64,000 nucleotides of DNA from Rana temporaria (GCF_905171775.1 NC_053492.1:186668278-186732277); one strand, 5' to 3'. Counted from the stretch's first letter, positions 10,455-23,503 are shown. Translations and numbers: made by a program. The notes: generated by a model not told the origin, from the sequence alone.

Positions 10455-11334
10455 CTTTTAAAATGGTTTATTCCGTTTTTATTGAAATAGCTGCTTTTTA
10501 GATAATACCACTTGCACTTCTGTGGTGTTCTCTTATTGATTTATTTATTTTTGGTATTTTTTATTTCACTTTTACACTGAGTCACTCTAAGGTGTTTTTG
10601 CAACACTAAGCGCCGGCAGTGCAATATTGGGCCTTTTTTTTTGCACTTTTCTTCTCTGTATCTTCTCTTTTATACTTTGTAGCTCCTGATGGATTTTGCT
10701 TCTAATCCCCTTGTGGAGGCTTCCATTTGTGGATGGACATTTTATGGTTACATAACCTGGTCACATTGCTATAATCTTTTTATATGGACTATAAACTGAA
10801 GGACCTATGAATAAATGGTTGTGTAATGAATCATTTGAGTTTTCATTATTTCTTATGCTTATTTGCTTTGATATACAAGTGCTTTGAATTACAAGCATGT
10901 TTCTGGAACGAATTATGCTTGCAATCCAAGGTTTTACTGTATTTTATGTCACACTGTATTTGCGCAGCGGTTTTTTAAATGCAATTATTTTTGGAATGAA
11001 TTACAAAAAACTAAAAAGTAAAGTTAGCCCAATTATTTTGTATAATGTGAAAGATGATGTTACACCGAGTAAATAGATAGCCAACATGTCACACTTTAAA
11101 ATTGTGCAATGGTGACAAACTACGGTACTTAAAAATCTCCAAAGGCAACACATTAAAATATTTGAACGGTTACCTGTTTAGAGTTACAGAGGATGTTTTG
11201 TGCTAGAATTATTGCTCTCGCTCCAACTATCTCGGCGATACCTCACATGTGTGGTTTGACCACTGTTTAAATTTGCGGGTGCGACTTACGTATGCATTTG
11301 CTTTGGCGCATAAGCATGGAGGGAATGGTTCGCT

Positions 11335-12329
11335 TTAACCACTTGAGATCGGCGCTATAGACAAAAGACGTCTACAGCGCGGCTCTCAAGTGCCAAGTGG
11401 ACGTCTTTGGACGTCTTTTTCTGTGCATTACCCGCGCGCCTCTGGGGGGCGCGCAGCGTGTAAACACTGTGCCGGCGCATCGCTGGGAAGCCGATGCGTG
11501 TACCTGGCAGCCGCGATGTCCGCGGGGTACACGCAATCGGCGGTGACAGCAGGGACGTGGAGCTCTGTGTGTAAACACAGAACTCCACGTCCTGTCAGGG
11601 AGAGAGGAGACCGATCTGTGTCTCTTGTACATAGGGACACAGCATCGGTCACCTCCCCCAGTCAGTCCCCTCCCCCCACACAATTAGAACACACCCAGGT
11701 AATACATTTAACCCCTTCCTCACCCCCTAGTGGTTAACCCCTTCCCTGCCAGTCACATTTATACAGTAATTAGTGCATTTTTATAGCACTGAACGCTGTA
11801 TAAATTTGAATGGTCCCAAATTTGTGTCAAAAGTGTCCGATATGTCCGTCGCAATATCGCAGGCCTGACAAAAAAAAAATCGCAAATCGCAGCCATTACT
11901 AGTAAAAAAAAAAAAAAAAATCATAAATCTATCCCCTATTTTGTAGGTGCCATAACTTTTGCGCAAACCGATCAAATACGCTTATTGAGATTTTTTTAAC
12001 AAAAATATGTAGAAGAATACGTATCGGCTTAAACCGAGGAAATTTTTTTTTTTTTTAAATTGGGATATTATTATAACAAAAAGTAAAAAATATTGTGTTT
12101 TTTTTCCAAATTTTCTGTCTTTTTTTGTTTATAGCACAAAAAGATGACCGCAGAGATGATCAAATACCACCAAAAGAAAGCTCTATTTGTGGGGAAAAAA
12201 TGATAAAAATATAATTTGGGTACAGTGTTGTATGACCGCGCAATTGTCATTCAAAATGCGTCAGCGCTGAAAGCTGAAAATTGGTCTGGACACAAAGGGG
12301 GTTTAAGTGCCCATTAATGAAGTGGTTAA
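11335..12329 (+). mobile_element. Ranid dispersed repeat (AACCACTT..AAGTGGTTAA), copy 1
   Basis: Begins TTAACCACTTGAG and ends AAGTGGTTAA, complementary termini. Interior has a hairpin-forming block (GGACGTGGAGCTCTG / CAGAACTCCACGTCC near 11550-11595), then A-rich and T-rich tracts and GATCAAATACCACCAAAAGA. Non-coding. I recall it as very abundant in ranid genomes; superfamily not certain. Confidence 0.75.
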
Positions 12330-12465
12330 AAAAAAAATCCTATTTATTTTTTTATTTTATACTGTCCGTTTAAAAAAAAAAATACAATTCTTATCACTTT
12401 TATTGCTGTCACAAGGAATGTAAATGTAATCCATTATGACAGTAATAGGCAGTGACAGGTACTCT

Positions 12466-14062
12466 TTAACTGCTTGCCGACCAGCCGCCGCAGTTATACG
12501 GCGGCAGGCCGGCACGGCTGCACGAGATCACGTAGCTATAAGTCATCTCGCGAATCAGCCAATAGGGGCGCGTGCGCGCCACTGGAGGGGCGCGTGCGCG
12601 CCACTGGAGGCGCGCTCGCCCCTGGACCCGATGCGTGTGCCCGGTGGGCGCAATCACCGCCGGGCACCCGCGATGGCTCGTTACAGAGCGAGAAACCCAG
12701 GAGCTGTGTGTGTAAACACACAGTTCCCGGTCCTGTCAGGGGGAGAAATGCCTGATCGTCTGTTCATACAATGTATGAACAGCGATCAGTCATTTCCCCA
12801 AGTCAGTCCACCACCCCTTCAGTTAGAACACACCCAGGGAACATACTTAACCCCTTCCTCGCCCCCTAGTGTTAACCCCTTCCCTGCCAGTGGCATTTTT
12901 ATAGTAATCAATGCATTTTTATAGCACTGATCGCAAAAATGTGTCCAAAGTGTCCGCCATAAGGTCGCAGTACCGATAAAAATGGCTGATCGCCGACATT
13001 ACTAGTAAAAAAAAAATATTGATAAAAATGCCATAAAACTATGCCCTATTTTGTACACGCTATGGTCCAGATTCACAAACGAGATACAACGAAGTATCTC
13101 AGATACTCCGTCGTATCTCTCAGAGTATCTATGCGACTGATTCATAGAATCAGTTACGCATAGATAGCCCTTAGATCTGACAGGTGTAATTGTTTTACAC
13201 TGTCGGATCTTAGGATGCAATACCGCAGCCGCCGCTGGGGGGACTTTGCGTCGTAAACCAGCGTCGGGTATGCAAATTAGGAGGTACGGCGATCCACGAC
13301 GGTTTTTGGTGCCCTAACTTTACACAGCACACGTATGTGCTGTATAAAGTATGGCCGTCGTTCCCGCGTCGAAATTTAAAAATGTTTCCGTCTTGCGTAA
13401 GACGTCCGGGAATACGGAAGTACGCTACGCACGACGCCGTTCGAAAAAATGACGTCAATTCGCGCAAAGCACGGCAGGAAATTCAAAAGGGAGCATGCAC
13501 AGTAGGTCCGGCGCGGGAGCGCGCCTAATTTGAATTACGCGGGCTTACGCCGGAGGCCGCCAGCGTAGGTTTTCATTGCAAGTGCTTTGTGAATCAGGCA
13601 CTTGCGATGAAAACTTGCGGCGGTGTAACGTATCTACGATACGTTATGCCGCCGCACTTCTACGTGAATCTGGCCCTATAACTTTTGCGCAAACCAATCA
13701 ATAAACGCTTATTGCAATTTTTTTAAGAAAAATATGTAGAAGAATATGTATTGGCCTAAACTGAGGAAAAAAAACTTTTTTTATATGTTTTTGGGGATAT
13801 TTATTACAGCAAAAAGTAAAAAATATTCATTTTATTTCAAAATTGTCGCTCTATTTTTGTTTATAGCGCAAAAAATAAAAACCGCAGAGGTGATCAAATA
13901 CCACCAAAAGAAAGCTCTATTTGTGGGGAAAAAAAGACGCCAATTTTGTTTGGGAGCCACGTCGCACGACCGCGCAATTGTCAGTTAAAGCGACACAGTG
14001 CCGAATCGCAAAAAGTGGCCCGGTCATTGACCAGCAATATGATCCAGGGCTGAAGTGGTTAA
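12466..14062 (+). mobile_element. Ranid dispersed repeat, copy 2, interrupted
   Basis: Same interior landmarks as copy 1 (CACACCCAGG, CCCTTCCTCGCC, TATGTAGAAGAATA, GATCAAATACCACCAAAAGA), starting TTTAACTGCTTGCCGACC and ending GAAGTGGTTAA. It is split by the 613-bp element at 13064-13676, so its own length is about 980 bases. It has a duplicated GGGGCGCGTGCGCGCCACTG near 12565-12606. Confidence 0.78.
13064..13676. mobile_element. GGGCCAGATTCAC inverted-repeat element, TAT duplication
   Basis: Starts GGTCCAGATTCAC and ends GTGAATCTGGCCC. TAT flanks both sides (13061-13063, 13677-13679). Removing element and one TAT restores CGCTATAACTTTTGCGC, the sequence found intact in related repeats. A 3-bp duplication fits PIF/Harbinger-type elements. 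No transposase. Confidence 0.88.
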
Positions 14063-14528
14063 GGAGGGATCTGGAGTATAAAAGACCCCAAACCCCTCTT
14101 CTGCACTTGAAAGTATTCAAAACGCCAAGATCAGCATTTTTGAATACTTTGGATTTTTTGGCGCTGTTAGCTGCTAAGTAAATCGTAAGTGACGTTTTGA
14201 CGTCACTTCCGGGTAACTATATCAGAGACCCAATCAAAGCCAATTCTGGCTATGTTCGGGTCTCCAGCCAGCCGGCAGACATGCTGGATCAGGTCTTCAG
14301 ATGGTGGGAAGGGAGACCCTGGGCGAGCCGCGGATGGGGGTGCTTGTCCCCTCCCGCAGCTTGTAATAACAGCCAAGCAGCTCATTTGCCACATTGGTTG
14401 TTATTACAAGAAAGCTGATCATCAGCTCTAAAAAATTGTACCGGGGTGATGCTTGCAGCAGGCATCACCCCGGTACAGCCACATGAGCAAAATGACTTAC
14501 AGGTACGTGATTTTGCAGCAAGTGGTTA
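14063..14528 (+). repeat. Ranid repeat fragment with two strong hairpins
   Basis: Ends AAGTGGTTAA like the preceding elements. Two inverted repeats stand out: 14360-14376 with 14394-14410 (17 bp, one mismatch), and 14438-14452 with 14462-14476 (15 bp perfect, GTACCGGGGTGATGC). A perfect AGCTGATCATCAGCT lies between. Confidence 0.65.
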
Positions 14529-16013
14529 ATTCAGACAAACCAGTCATTTTTTTAGAATGCTGCTCAATTGTGTGGCTGCTGCAACTGTTTAAATATGTTT
14601 AATAGGCTTGTCTTCTCAGGCTCATAATTGAATTTTTGGGTGGGCTGAATGGGAAAAAATGGATAGCTTGCCATACTAAATAAGTGATGTAAGTGCAATG
14701 ACCGCCCCACCAGAACACACTGATCAGTGCTTGGAGCCATTGGTTGCAAATGCTGATTGGATGCGGGTCAGATGTTGGGTTTCCAGCTTGCCCATGAGAC
14801 TGGCTTCTGTCGGACGGGCAGCTGTAAACATTGCCCAAATGTCGTCTGGTTCCTGCTCAACTGGCCAATATTCGGATAGTGTGTACCCAGCTTAAGTATG
14901 AGTATGTGATACCTGATCAGCCCAAGCTACTACAGGGATCACTCCAATCTTTCAGTGATTTACAGCTTCTCCAGAGGCCAATCAAGTATCACATACAGTA
15001 TGCATACTTACATTGGGCTAAGCTGGTCTAATGTAAGAATGCAACATATATCATCACTGGAGTTCAGCTTTAAGCTTTTCATATCTTTATTTACTTACCA
15101 TGAAAATAAAAATACAACTGTAGAGCAAAAATCTTCCCTCCCCTTTCTAATTTTTTGTTGTATGCCTTTGTCAATTCAAACCATTGTTTTTCCCTGTGCT
15201 GCTACCTGGCACTCTCATGGGCTCCATCATAGGAAGGATGAGGAATCCCAGAAGTTGATCAGTTTAGCTCATCATCGCTTAATGCTGAACCACGGCTGTC
15301 AATCTACTAATTTACCTCCTTTTGCTGGGAAAGACTCTACACCAATAGCAAGTAGTCTAGCATCACAATCAAGCAGGATTGAATCCTTGGTGCCAAATAA
15401 ATTCTCTGTCCCTATATTGTTTAGATTTCTATCTCTGTAAGAGCTCAATGTTATTTTGGGGCTCTTCATGAACTGTAAATGGTATAAATAACAGCAAAGA
15501 TCAGAAAACAGCATGACCTTATTAAAAGATACAACAGTACAAAATTTAAATAATAATGTTCTGAAAGTTTTATCTTACTCTCCAATTATGATTTGATTGA
15601 TTACAGTGGCCCAAGGGAGACCCAGTAATCCCAAGTGTCCAGAGCAAAGGCTAAGGGTCATATAACCTTTCTCCCCTTTCAAGGCCTTAATGTGCATATT
15701 TCTTGAAGGCATCTCTTTTGAAACATGAACAGAAGCTATACATGACACATAGATCAGGAAAGTAGTATTAACTCTTGTAAAAGAAAAGTTGAATATATAA
15801 ATATTAAAATTTTATAAAAAAAAATTGGCTACTAATACAAAGGAGCAAAACAGTGTCTGGAAAATCAGAACTCTTGCCTTTCAGGACTAGAGCCCTAGGT
15901 ATTATTTTGACCTATAGCCACTAACAGTAGAATAGGGGTGTAATAGAAAAAAAAATAACAAAAAAATAAAACAAGAACCAAAGGGAATGTGATATTATTT
16001 TATTAAACACTTA
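14529..16013. other. Mostly unassigned sequence
   Basis: No gene recognised. Parts near 14690-14900 resemble a dispersed repeat, but I could not place ends. Confidence 0.45.
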
Positions 16014-16245
16014 TGCCCCGTACACACGATCGTATTTCCCGATGAAATTCCGCTCAAGCTGTCTTGCATACACACGGACACACCAAATTCTGACTGTCGA
16101 AAATGCATGACGTACAACACGTACAAGCCGTTTTATGTCTTCTGAAAAACGCCAAAAAAAAAATTGGAGCATGCTTCCATTTTTTATGTTGTTTTTCCCA
16201 AACGTCGTTTTTTGTGTCATAAAAAACGACCGTCTGTACGCGGCA
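16014..16245. mobile_element. GTACACACG-family inverted-repeat element
   Basis: TGCCCCGTACACACGATCG at the left; CGTCTGTACGCGGCA at the right; TTA on both sides (16011-16013, 16246-16248). 232 bases, no coding capacity. Confidence 0.85.
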
Positions 16246-16738
16246 TTATTGCCACAACACCAACATACACGTCTGTACTGACACACATATCTGTCCTCCA
16301 TTCTCCCTCTTCCCGATCTTAATACCTGCACTGCACACCTCCACTTCAATTGACATTGCACCTACATGATACTTGGCATTTGCTGCCACTCTACCAGTGC
16401 ACCCTTCCATGTTCAGCCTGTTCAACAAATGGGCACACTTTTACTACTCTTTAATAAAAGTGGAGATCTGTTGTAACAGCGTTGAAGTTATACAGGTGTC
16501 ATTTGATAGGACTTTTTGGAAATTTCAGAGAGCTGTAAGTAAGGAAGGAACCTTTATTCACTGATGACTCCAGGCTGACATTTATTGGATAGATAAAGCA
16601 ACTTATTGGATATGGTGTAGTGTATCTAGTGTATGTTTTGACACAGTTGTGGTTAGCATAATGGATTCAATGTCTCACCTGTGACCTTAAAGAAGCACCA
16701 TTGTACTTTAAGTACAATTTGCTTTCAGGCCACCACAA

Positions 16739-17555
16739 GGTTCAGTTCACACTGGCACGACTTGCAGTGCGACTTTGCCAGGCGACTTTGACGTATCTTT
16801 GCCACGACTTTGGTGTGACTTTGAAGCAACTCAGGGAATGCCTGTTTAATCTTCCTGTAAATGTCAGATCCAAATCACTTCAATTAAGATGAGGATCCAA
16901 CTTGGAGACAACCCAGTCTCAAAATACCAACCTAATCTTTCTCTTTGCTCCTCCCAAGACCTCCTGCTTTCAAACTCCCTTGTGACCTCATCCCATGCTC
17001 ACCTTCAGGACTTCTCCAGAACCTCTCCCATCCTCTGGAATGCTCTACCCCAATCTGTCTGAATTTCTCCTACTTTGTCCACTTTAAGACGATCCCTGAA
17101 AACTAATTTCTTCAGAGAAGCCTACCTGGTCCCCACCTTACAACTGTACAATTGTTTTCTCCATCAGCACATCCCCCACAGTTATTACCTCTTGTATCTC
17201 TTGACCTACCCTCTTAGATTGTAAGATCTAAGGAACAGGGCCCCGCTGATTCCTACTGTATTAAAGTGTATCGTATTTGTACTGTCTACCCTGTATACCC
17301 TCAAGTTGTAAAGCGCTGCGTAAACTGTTGGCTCTGTATAAATCCTGTATAATAATAATTATAAATGCCATTATGGGCACAAGTCAGATAGAAGTAACCT
17401 TGAAATAGTAAAGGAACCTTTTCTAAAGTTGGAGCAACTTCAGTGGTGCTAATTAAGACAGCTCTCATTGACTAAATGGGATTTCACATGTCACGCGACT
17501 TAGGGTCTCACAAGTCGGATCCCAAATCGCGGCAGTGTGAACTGAGCATAAGGTA
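16739..17555. mobile_element. GTTCACAC-type inverted-repeat element, interrupted by a LINE tail
   Basis: Left side reads GTTCAGTTCACACTGG followed by repeated GCGACTTTG words; right side reads CAAGTCGGATC..GCAGTGTGAACTGA. Split by the LINE fragment at 16890-17360. Confidence 0.65.
16890..17360 (+). mobile_element. Rex1/L2-like LINE, 3' end fragment
   Basis: A 5'-truncated LINE. The reading FSRTSPILWNALPQSV, then TLRRSLKTNFFREAYL is the C-terminal tail of RTs of this type, with an in-frame stop after QSV. The 3' UTR has TTGTAAGATCTAAGGAACAG and GTAAAGCGCTGCG and ends in ATAATAATAAT. Related tails occur at 27081, 38440 and 53850. Confidence 0.82.
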
Positions 17556-20338
17556 GATCCCACTTGATCAAGTTGTAAGCAGTATCAATTTGAAATGATA
17601 TAAGAGCACTTATTAAGCGTCAGCAATGATTGGCGACATTATTTTAAAGGGACATTTCCATCCTGTTAAGACATATAGTACTGCTTCTATGTTATTGCAT
17701 TAGGATGTCACCATCTATGCTTATCTGTGTATGCCACATAGAATGAACTGGAAGAACAGATTACCAATTTTGTAACTACTTCAAGACCTTAAACACTTCA
17801 GTAGTGCAAGTTTCCTTAAAGGGATTTTTCGTTTTCTGTGGACTCGTTCATTTGGGTCATACAGTTGCCAACCAGTTGCCCCCAATGACATTTTAAGTGA
17901 CTCCAAGTACTGCTTAACCTGCTTCAGAGACATGCATATATAAACTCTAAAACCATTGAAAGCAATGGATTTCTAAAGGGCAGAGATTCATTGCACTTTC
18001 TAGATTCATGTTTGATAGCAGCTCACCAACTGACTTTACTCGTTTGCCTCGTGTTACCTCCTAACCATTACATTCATGGGAGAGACAGGCAGTAAGTACC
18101 ATTTTACATGCCTCTACTTCTCTGAGAGTCAGGTACTCATTGCATACCACTGAGGATCTTCTGAGCATGATCTCATGTCTATACGAATCTTAAGGTCCCC
18201 ATGGCATCCTTTTGCACAGTGTGCTGCATAATGAATGTTTGTCATGTGCACATAAAACATATCTATCAAGTAGCCACACTCCCTAAATAGAATAAGATAA
18301 CACAAAGCAGCCTTGTTGTTCAACTTAGCCTATGTAATCCATGCACTTTTCACCTTACTGTCAGCTTCAAATAAACCTTTGAAAGTGAAGCTTCTCCATT
18401 AAAGCTCATTGGTGTGTGCTTATTCCATTCATGTGAACTGAAATGATACTCTTTTAACTAGCCGATAAACTAGCCAAAACACTGCCTCGAATTTGCATCA
18501 CAATGGAAGATCTAATAGACCTAGTGAGACTTCAACCCACGTGAACATCTTCTGCCATCGCTCTATGAGAGATATAAAGCAATTCTAAGGAGAAGCTTCT
18601 CCATTTACATGCTTACCCAGCTGCTCATTAGTTAAATGGAAAGAATTCCTTCTTTTACTACACTCATTTCCAAGAATAATAATGTCCCTTTGTCTCCCCT
18701 AACTACTCCCAAACTAGCCCTTAATTGCTGTAGTTACTGAGTTAATACAAATTTATTGCCTTGTAGAGCCAGTGAAGATCTCCTGTAGCTTTATTTGGGC
18801 TATTTTATTTAAGCCGCTATCAAATCATTAACATGGCGTTCATTGTCAAAATCCCTTCAATGTGTCTTGTCCTACATTCTGGAGGGTACAGATGGCTTTG
18901 TGGATGGGTACTGTATTTCCTTGTAAAATGCTATAAAAGCTTAAGAAATGTAAGTGCGGAATGCCTCATGCAGAAAAGACACAGGTTTTATTAGAACGGA
19001 GGGTGGAGAGACAACATGTTGCCAGAAAAGAATTTAAATAAAATTTACTTAAGAGGGACTGTGGGAAAGTAAGTCATGAAAAGATTCTGTCCTACATCTT
19101 AGACCATCATTGTGATTCTGTTGTCTTGAAGGGTTATAACAAGAGGAATGAAGTAAGCTTGTTTCGTTCTACACCCCAAGGTATATTTGCAGTAGTAAAA
19201 CAGCAATTCAGGAGATCTTTGTATTCCTCAGCCAAAGGAGACGTTGATTATGTGAAAGTTATTTATCAGAACAAAATTGAGGATAAATTCTAAGCTTTTT
19301 ATTAAGCAATTAAAGGTATAAATAATAATGTCCTTTGATTGCTATACAAAGCTATTTATAGCGTTTAATTTAAAAATAATGTTTTTTTCTTGTTTTATAG
19401 AACAGGGAAAGGTTATATCCCCTGTCAGGATTTTATTACTGTCTGCGTCCTCTTTTGGAAATTCTCCTCCTTTTCCTGCATGGGTTTGGTGCAGAAAGTT
19501 AGGCAACATTTCTCTAGAAGAGACGCAGTTAGTAATAAAAATTCATCAGATGTTCTAATCTTGAACCAATAAAACGTTTTGACCTGAACTTACACTTCAA
19601 ATAAATCAAAGGATAAGCAGGACAATAAGCTTACTGGGAAATACTTTTAGACTATCAAAACTATTTAAAGTACGTATTGTTCTCATCCCCCATCCCACCC
19701 CCACACATGCACATTTCGCACTCTAAAATAGTAAAAAAAAATGTTTTTAGCCGTCCTCCAACTGCCATTCTTGCCTAGGAGAGAATGACGTCTTACTGCA
19801 ATCATTCTGTCCTCTGTCTCCTGGCATATCCAGGTCACATATGCCAGGAAGCTGTTGGAACAGAGACCTACAGCAGCCAGTGGGTGGTTTTGTTGTGTCA
19901 TCATGGGTTGGCTGCCTGAGCCTGGCAGAGAAAGCTGGGTGCCCAATGTCGTCAGAGAAAAAGATGGTGATGTGGGCCTGCGGTACCTGAGCAGCAAATC
20001 ACAACAAGACAGTGCTGGATTCACTGGGCAGGTACTTTTTATTATATAGGTAAAAATATATAGGTATAAAAATAGATAAATATGAATCAAAGACAACTCA
20101 TCATAACAGGTAAAGGGGGGGGGGGGGGGGAAGTTTCTTTTTGAACTGACTTAAAATATATAATTGGTGAATTGGGTAATTCAATCCAAAAATTCAAGAA
20201 GCTGGGTAGTAACCTGGGAAAGGCCAAGTATCCAGGTTTATGAAACTGTGATCATTTTAGCACAGTGCTAAAGGCAGCTTGCTCTACTAGTTCTATATAT
20301 TGCAAGGAGTTGGAGCTATTGGACAGTGCTACCATATA
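17556..20338. other. Repeat-poor sequence, no gene recognised
   Basis: The longest stretch in the left half without inverted-repeat elements. AT-rich, stop codons in all frames, no splice-bounded exon that I could defend. Contains one G-run near its end. Confidence 0.5.
20115..20130. repeat. G16 homopolymer
   Basis: Sixteen G in a row; length may be unreliable in assembly. Confidence 0.9.
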
Positions 20339-20940
20339 CAGTGCTGTAAAAAGGTATTTGCCCTGATTTTTTATTTTTTTTTGCATATTTCTCACACTTA
20401 AATGATTCAGATCATCAAACTAATTTGTATATCTTTGTGTACAAAGATAACCAGCGTAAATCCAAGATGCAGTTTTTAAATTATTATTTCATTTAATAAG
20501 GGAAAAAAGCTGTTCAAACCTGCCTGGCCCTATGTGAAAAAGTAATTGCCCCCTTTCCAAAAATCCTAAAGGAGAATGTCCGGCCATCAGTTTGTGACCT
20601 CAAGCTCAAGTGTACTTGGGTTATGCAGCAGGACAACGATCCAAAACACAACAGCAAGTCCACCTCCAAATGGTTCAAACAAAGCAAAATGTAGATTTTG
20701 GAGTAGCCTAAAAAAAGCCTGGACTTAAATCCAATTGAGATGCTGTATCATGACCTTACATAGGCCATTCATGCTGGAAAACCCTCCAATGTGGCTGAAT
20801 TAAAACAATTCTGCAAGGAAGAGTGGGCCAAAATTGCAGTTGTTGCCGCTAAGGGTGGCACAAACAGGTATTAGGTTTACGGGGCAATTACTTTTCTACA
20901 TACAGCCAGGCAGGTTTGGACAGTTTTTTTGCCATAATAA
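20339..20940 (+). mobile_element. Tc1-like transposon remnant with internal deletion
   Basis: Left end CAGTGCTGTAAAAAGG after TA. An inner inverted repeat (CTGCCTGGCCC..AGTAATTGCCCC against GGGGCAATTACTTTT..GCCAGGCAGG) links both halves. The outer right terminus is absent, and most of the transposase gene is deleted. Confidence 0.82.
20568..20872 (+). pseudogene. Tc1-like transposase, C-terminal remnant
   Basis: Cut-and-paste transposase of the Tc1/mariner DDE type. The visible part reads MQQDNDPKHNSKSTSKWF with the second catalytic Asp, then LDLNPIE with the catalytic Glu position, then PSNVAELKQFCKEEWAKI. Stop codons interrupt between the two motifs (after QSK and later), and the N-terminal DNA-binding half is missing. 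Dead copy. Confidence 0.9.
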
Positions 20941-21760
20941 AATATGTGATAGGGGACCAGGTTGGTCGCAAACACGGAAACAGTTTGCAGGTTTATTAGG
21001 TGAGTGTTTGATTTGCTTACTTATTTATAATTGAAAGATTTGACTGATTGATTGCTGGAATTACAGCAATTACTTATTTTATTGTGCTTCCTCGCCACTT
21101 TGACCTGCTACCAGGTTATCCAATTTTTATTTTCTAATGATTTTTATTGTACAGTAATGAGAAAATTTTCAATCACTGCTTTACCCTTCAATAACACACA
21201 TTTTTGCAGGATGTGCAACAATTGAAAAATTTCTCATGCTTTTACAGTATGCAGAGAGTTGAGAAAAACTCTGTTCTAGCCTGCACTCACCAAACATGAC
21301 ACAGAGAGCCTGAGCAGAGACACTTAGCTTTCCTAGGTCCATAATAATTGTTATTGTTTTAAAAATCAAAGTACATATATAAAATTTGGCATACATATAA
21401 TTTGGTAGTGACAAACCATAAACACACGCACCACATAGGTTTCAAAGATAAGAACTGGTGTCCATTCCTGGCTACTTTCCAGCATTATAAGATCGGTCCT
21501 CCTAGCCATATATTTAAAAATGCTTTCTAACAAGGAAACCTGTATACATTTTCGCCAAATACTGGCAGAATTGTTATACATATATGTAAATGATCATGAA
21601 ATGAAAAGAAGAAACATAAAAAAAATAGAAGAGAAGAAATTGAAGAAAAGAAGAAAAGAGGTGTGAAGAGGTGTAGTCCACTTTCACAGTCATCCCACAA
21701 GTCCTGCTTACAGCATTATTAATTTCCCCCTGAGATACAATAGGGTTGATATATGGAGAC
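20941..21760. other. Unassigned AT-rich sequence
   Basis: No gene or transposon ends recognised. Confidence 0.45.
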
Positions 21761-21764
21761 AAAT

Positions 21765-22250
21765 AGAATGCACAATCTGCTGCAGCTCTGCATAGAAACC
21801 AATCAGCTTCCACTGAAAAGTGGAACTTTCGCTTATCCGTCTCCTCCTCCCTTCACATTTCAGGGGTGAGGGGGGAACAGGTACCTGTTTTTGACAGGTA
21901 CCGTTCCCCACTTCCAGGAGACGGGGCAGCGGCGCTGTCTCTCGGAAGTTCGGCCCCCTCCTCCTGCTTCCGCCGCTGCACCAATTAGAAAGCACAGCAC
22001 GCTTCAAGCATGCACCTTAGGGAACCTGGTGTGAAGCCGAATGGCTTCACTGCTGGGTTCCCTTAATAGGAATGGTGCCAGCTGCACCCGACAGCCGATC
22101 CAAAGAGCGTCTGGGGTGCCAACATCTCAGGCTCCCTGGACAGGTAAGTGTCCATACATTAAAAGTCAGCAGCTGCGGGATTTGTAGCTGCTGACTTTAA
22201 ATTTTTTCGCGGGGAAGCTGGACCTCCTCTTTAACCTCCCTGGCAGTAAA
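21765..22250. repeat. Ranid dispersed repeat, GC-richer core
   Basis: Contains CAGCTCTGCATAGAAACCAA, then CAGGTACCTG..CAGGTACCG hairpin words and CAGCAGCTGCGGG..GTAGCTGCTGACTTT. The same words recur near 57290-57510, so this is a dispersed repeat, not a gene. Confidence 0.6.
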
Positions 22251-23463
22251 TCAGCCCTAATGCATCCAAAGATCCCAATTCATTTTAAATAAAGGCATTT
22301 TATCAATCAGAGTGGCTGATAATTTTTCATATACCATTATTTGTGATCATTTCAAAAGTTCTATAAAAGCGTTGACTTGTTGCCCCTCTATGTGACCTTG
22401 CTTGGACATGCTGCCTTATAGAGAAGCAGGGAGAGTGTCACACATTCTCTCATACCCAGAAGCAGTAGATATTTCTCTGGGCTCTCACAGCTAAGTGGGC
22501 TGGCAGGGTAGCAGGTGTTACATGTGTATTTTTGTACAGCTATTTGAGCATGCTTTATTTTATCTGGATCTTTTTTTGCAGTGGCGTATCTACAACTTAA
22601 ACTTTTAATTGAAGAGGAGTAAAAATATAAAACAATATAATGTACATGCTTGTTGTCTAAACCTGTTGTCTAAACCATGCTGTTTGCATTATGTCTGTGG
22701 GCACCTCGGCTTAGATCTATGTGCCAAGTAGCATTTTCCAGCTAACTCCCTACTAAGCTGGAAACTACTTTGTGTGTGGTCATTTTCTAATTCAGAGACC
22801 CTCATTTTGTTTGTTGCTGGGCCACATTCATCTATACAATATTACAAAGCAACACAGTATGAAAGTAGAATTTAAAAAAAAACTTTCATTAAAAAAAAAG
22901 GGTTTTAATATTTTCATTGCACAATAGTGGATGAATCAGGCTTTGGTTGGCTTCAAGCATAGATAAAGGTAAATATGCAGACGATATTCAGACAACATTG
23001 TAAGTAACTGTTTAAGGGCTACTACTGTAATAGAGAAAGTTATTAATAAGTTTATGTCATCAGAGACAATCATGTCAGTCATGTCATTCAATGAACCAGT
23101 CTTTAAGACTGTATCAAAGTTAACCACAACTGCAACTAGATATATTAGACAAGCATGCTCTTGCATGTAAGATTGGTTAGCTTGCAATCAGCATATGTTT
23201 GAAGTACCGGTAATACAACTGATGAACTCCATCATTCAAATCTCATATAAACTTTAACATGTTAACATGACATTTTAAAATGTATTCAGAATTTTTAAAC
23301 CTGCAGCTTTTATTTAAAAATACCTGGTGATTTCAGGGAATTTCACTTATAGGATAACAACACTTTGTCCCTGATCTGACATATGCCATGAAGCCACCCC
23401 TTGAGTGAGTACATGTAGATGGGAAGTGGCTGGAAGATCAGCATCACTGCGATGTGACAAAGG
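22251..23463. other. Unassigned sequence
   Basis: AT-rich, nothing recognised. Confidence 0.45.

Positions 23464-23503
<40 letters not shown>
23464..23503. repeat. (ATT)n microsatellite
   Basis: About thirteen ATT units, directly visible. Confidence 0.97.

Larger units (their letters stand above)
5967..10939. mobile_element. Tigger/mariner-type DNA element with TA duplication, carrying a nested Penelope-like element
   Basis: The ends read CAGTAAAACCTTGGTTTG on the left and, reverse-complemented, CAGTAAAACCTTGGATTG on the right, each flanked by TA (5965-5966 and 10940-10941). Subterminal sequence also matches: GAGTATAAAAGAGAAGA on the left pairs with a block near 10665-10685. That leaves about 720 bases of the element itself, so it is a non-autonomous member with no transposase. 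The remaining 4.2 kb is the nested palindromic retroelement. Confidence 0.85.
5809..11335 (+). mobile_element. Ranid dispersed repeat, split by a large insertion
   Basis: Begins TTAACCACTTGACGACC and resumes after the insertion with TTTTATGTCACACTG and on to the start of the next repeat. If the block 5967-10939 and one TA are removed, the flanks join as GCAATATTTTATGTC, which agrees with my recollection of this abundant frog repeat. Total remaining length is about 550 bases. It is non-coding; superfamily not certain (AACCACTT termini). Confidence 0.7.
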
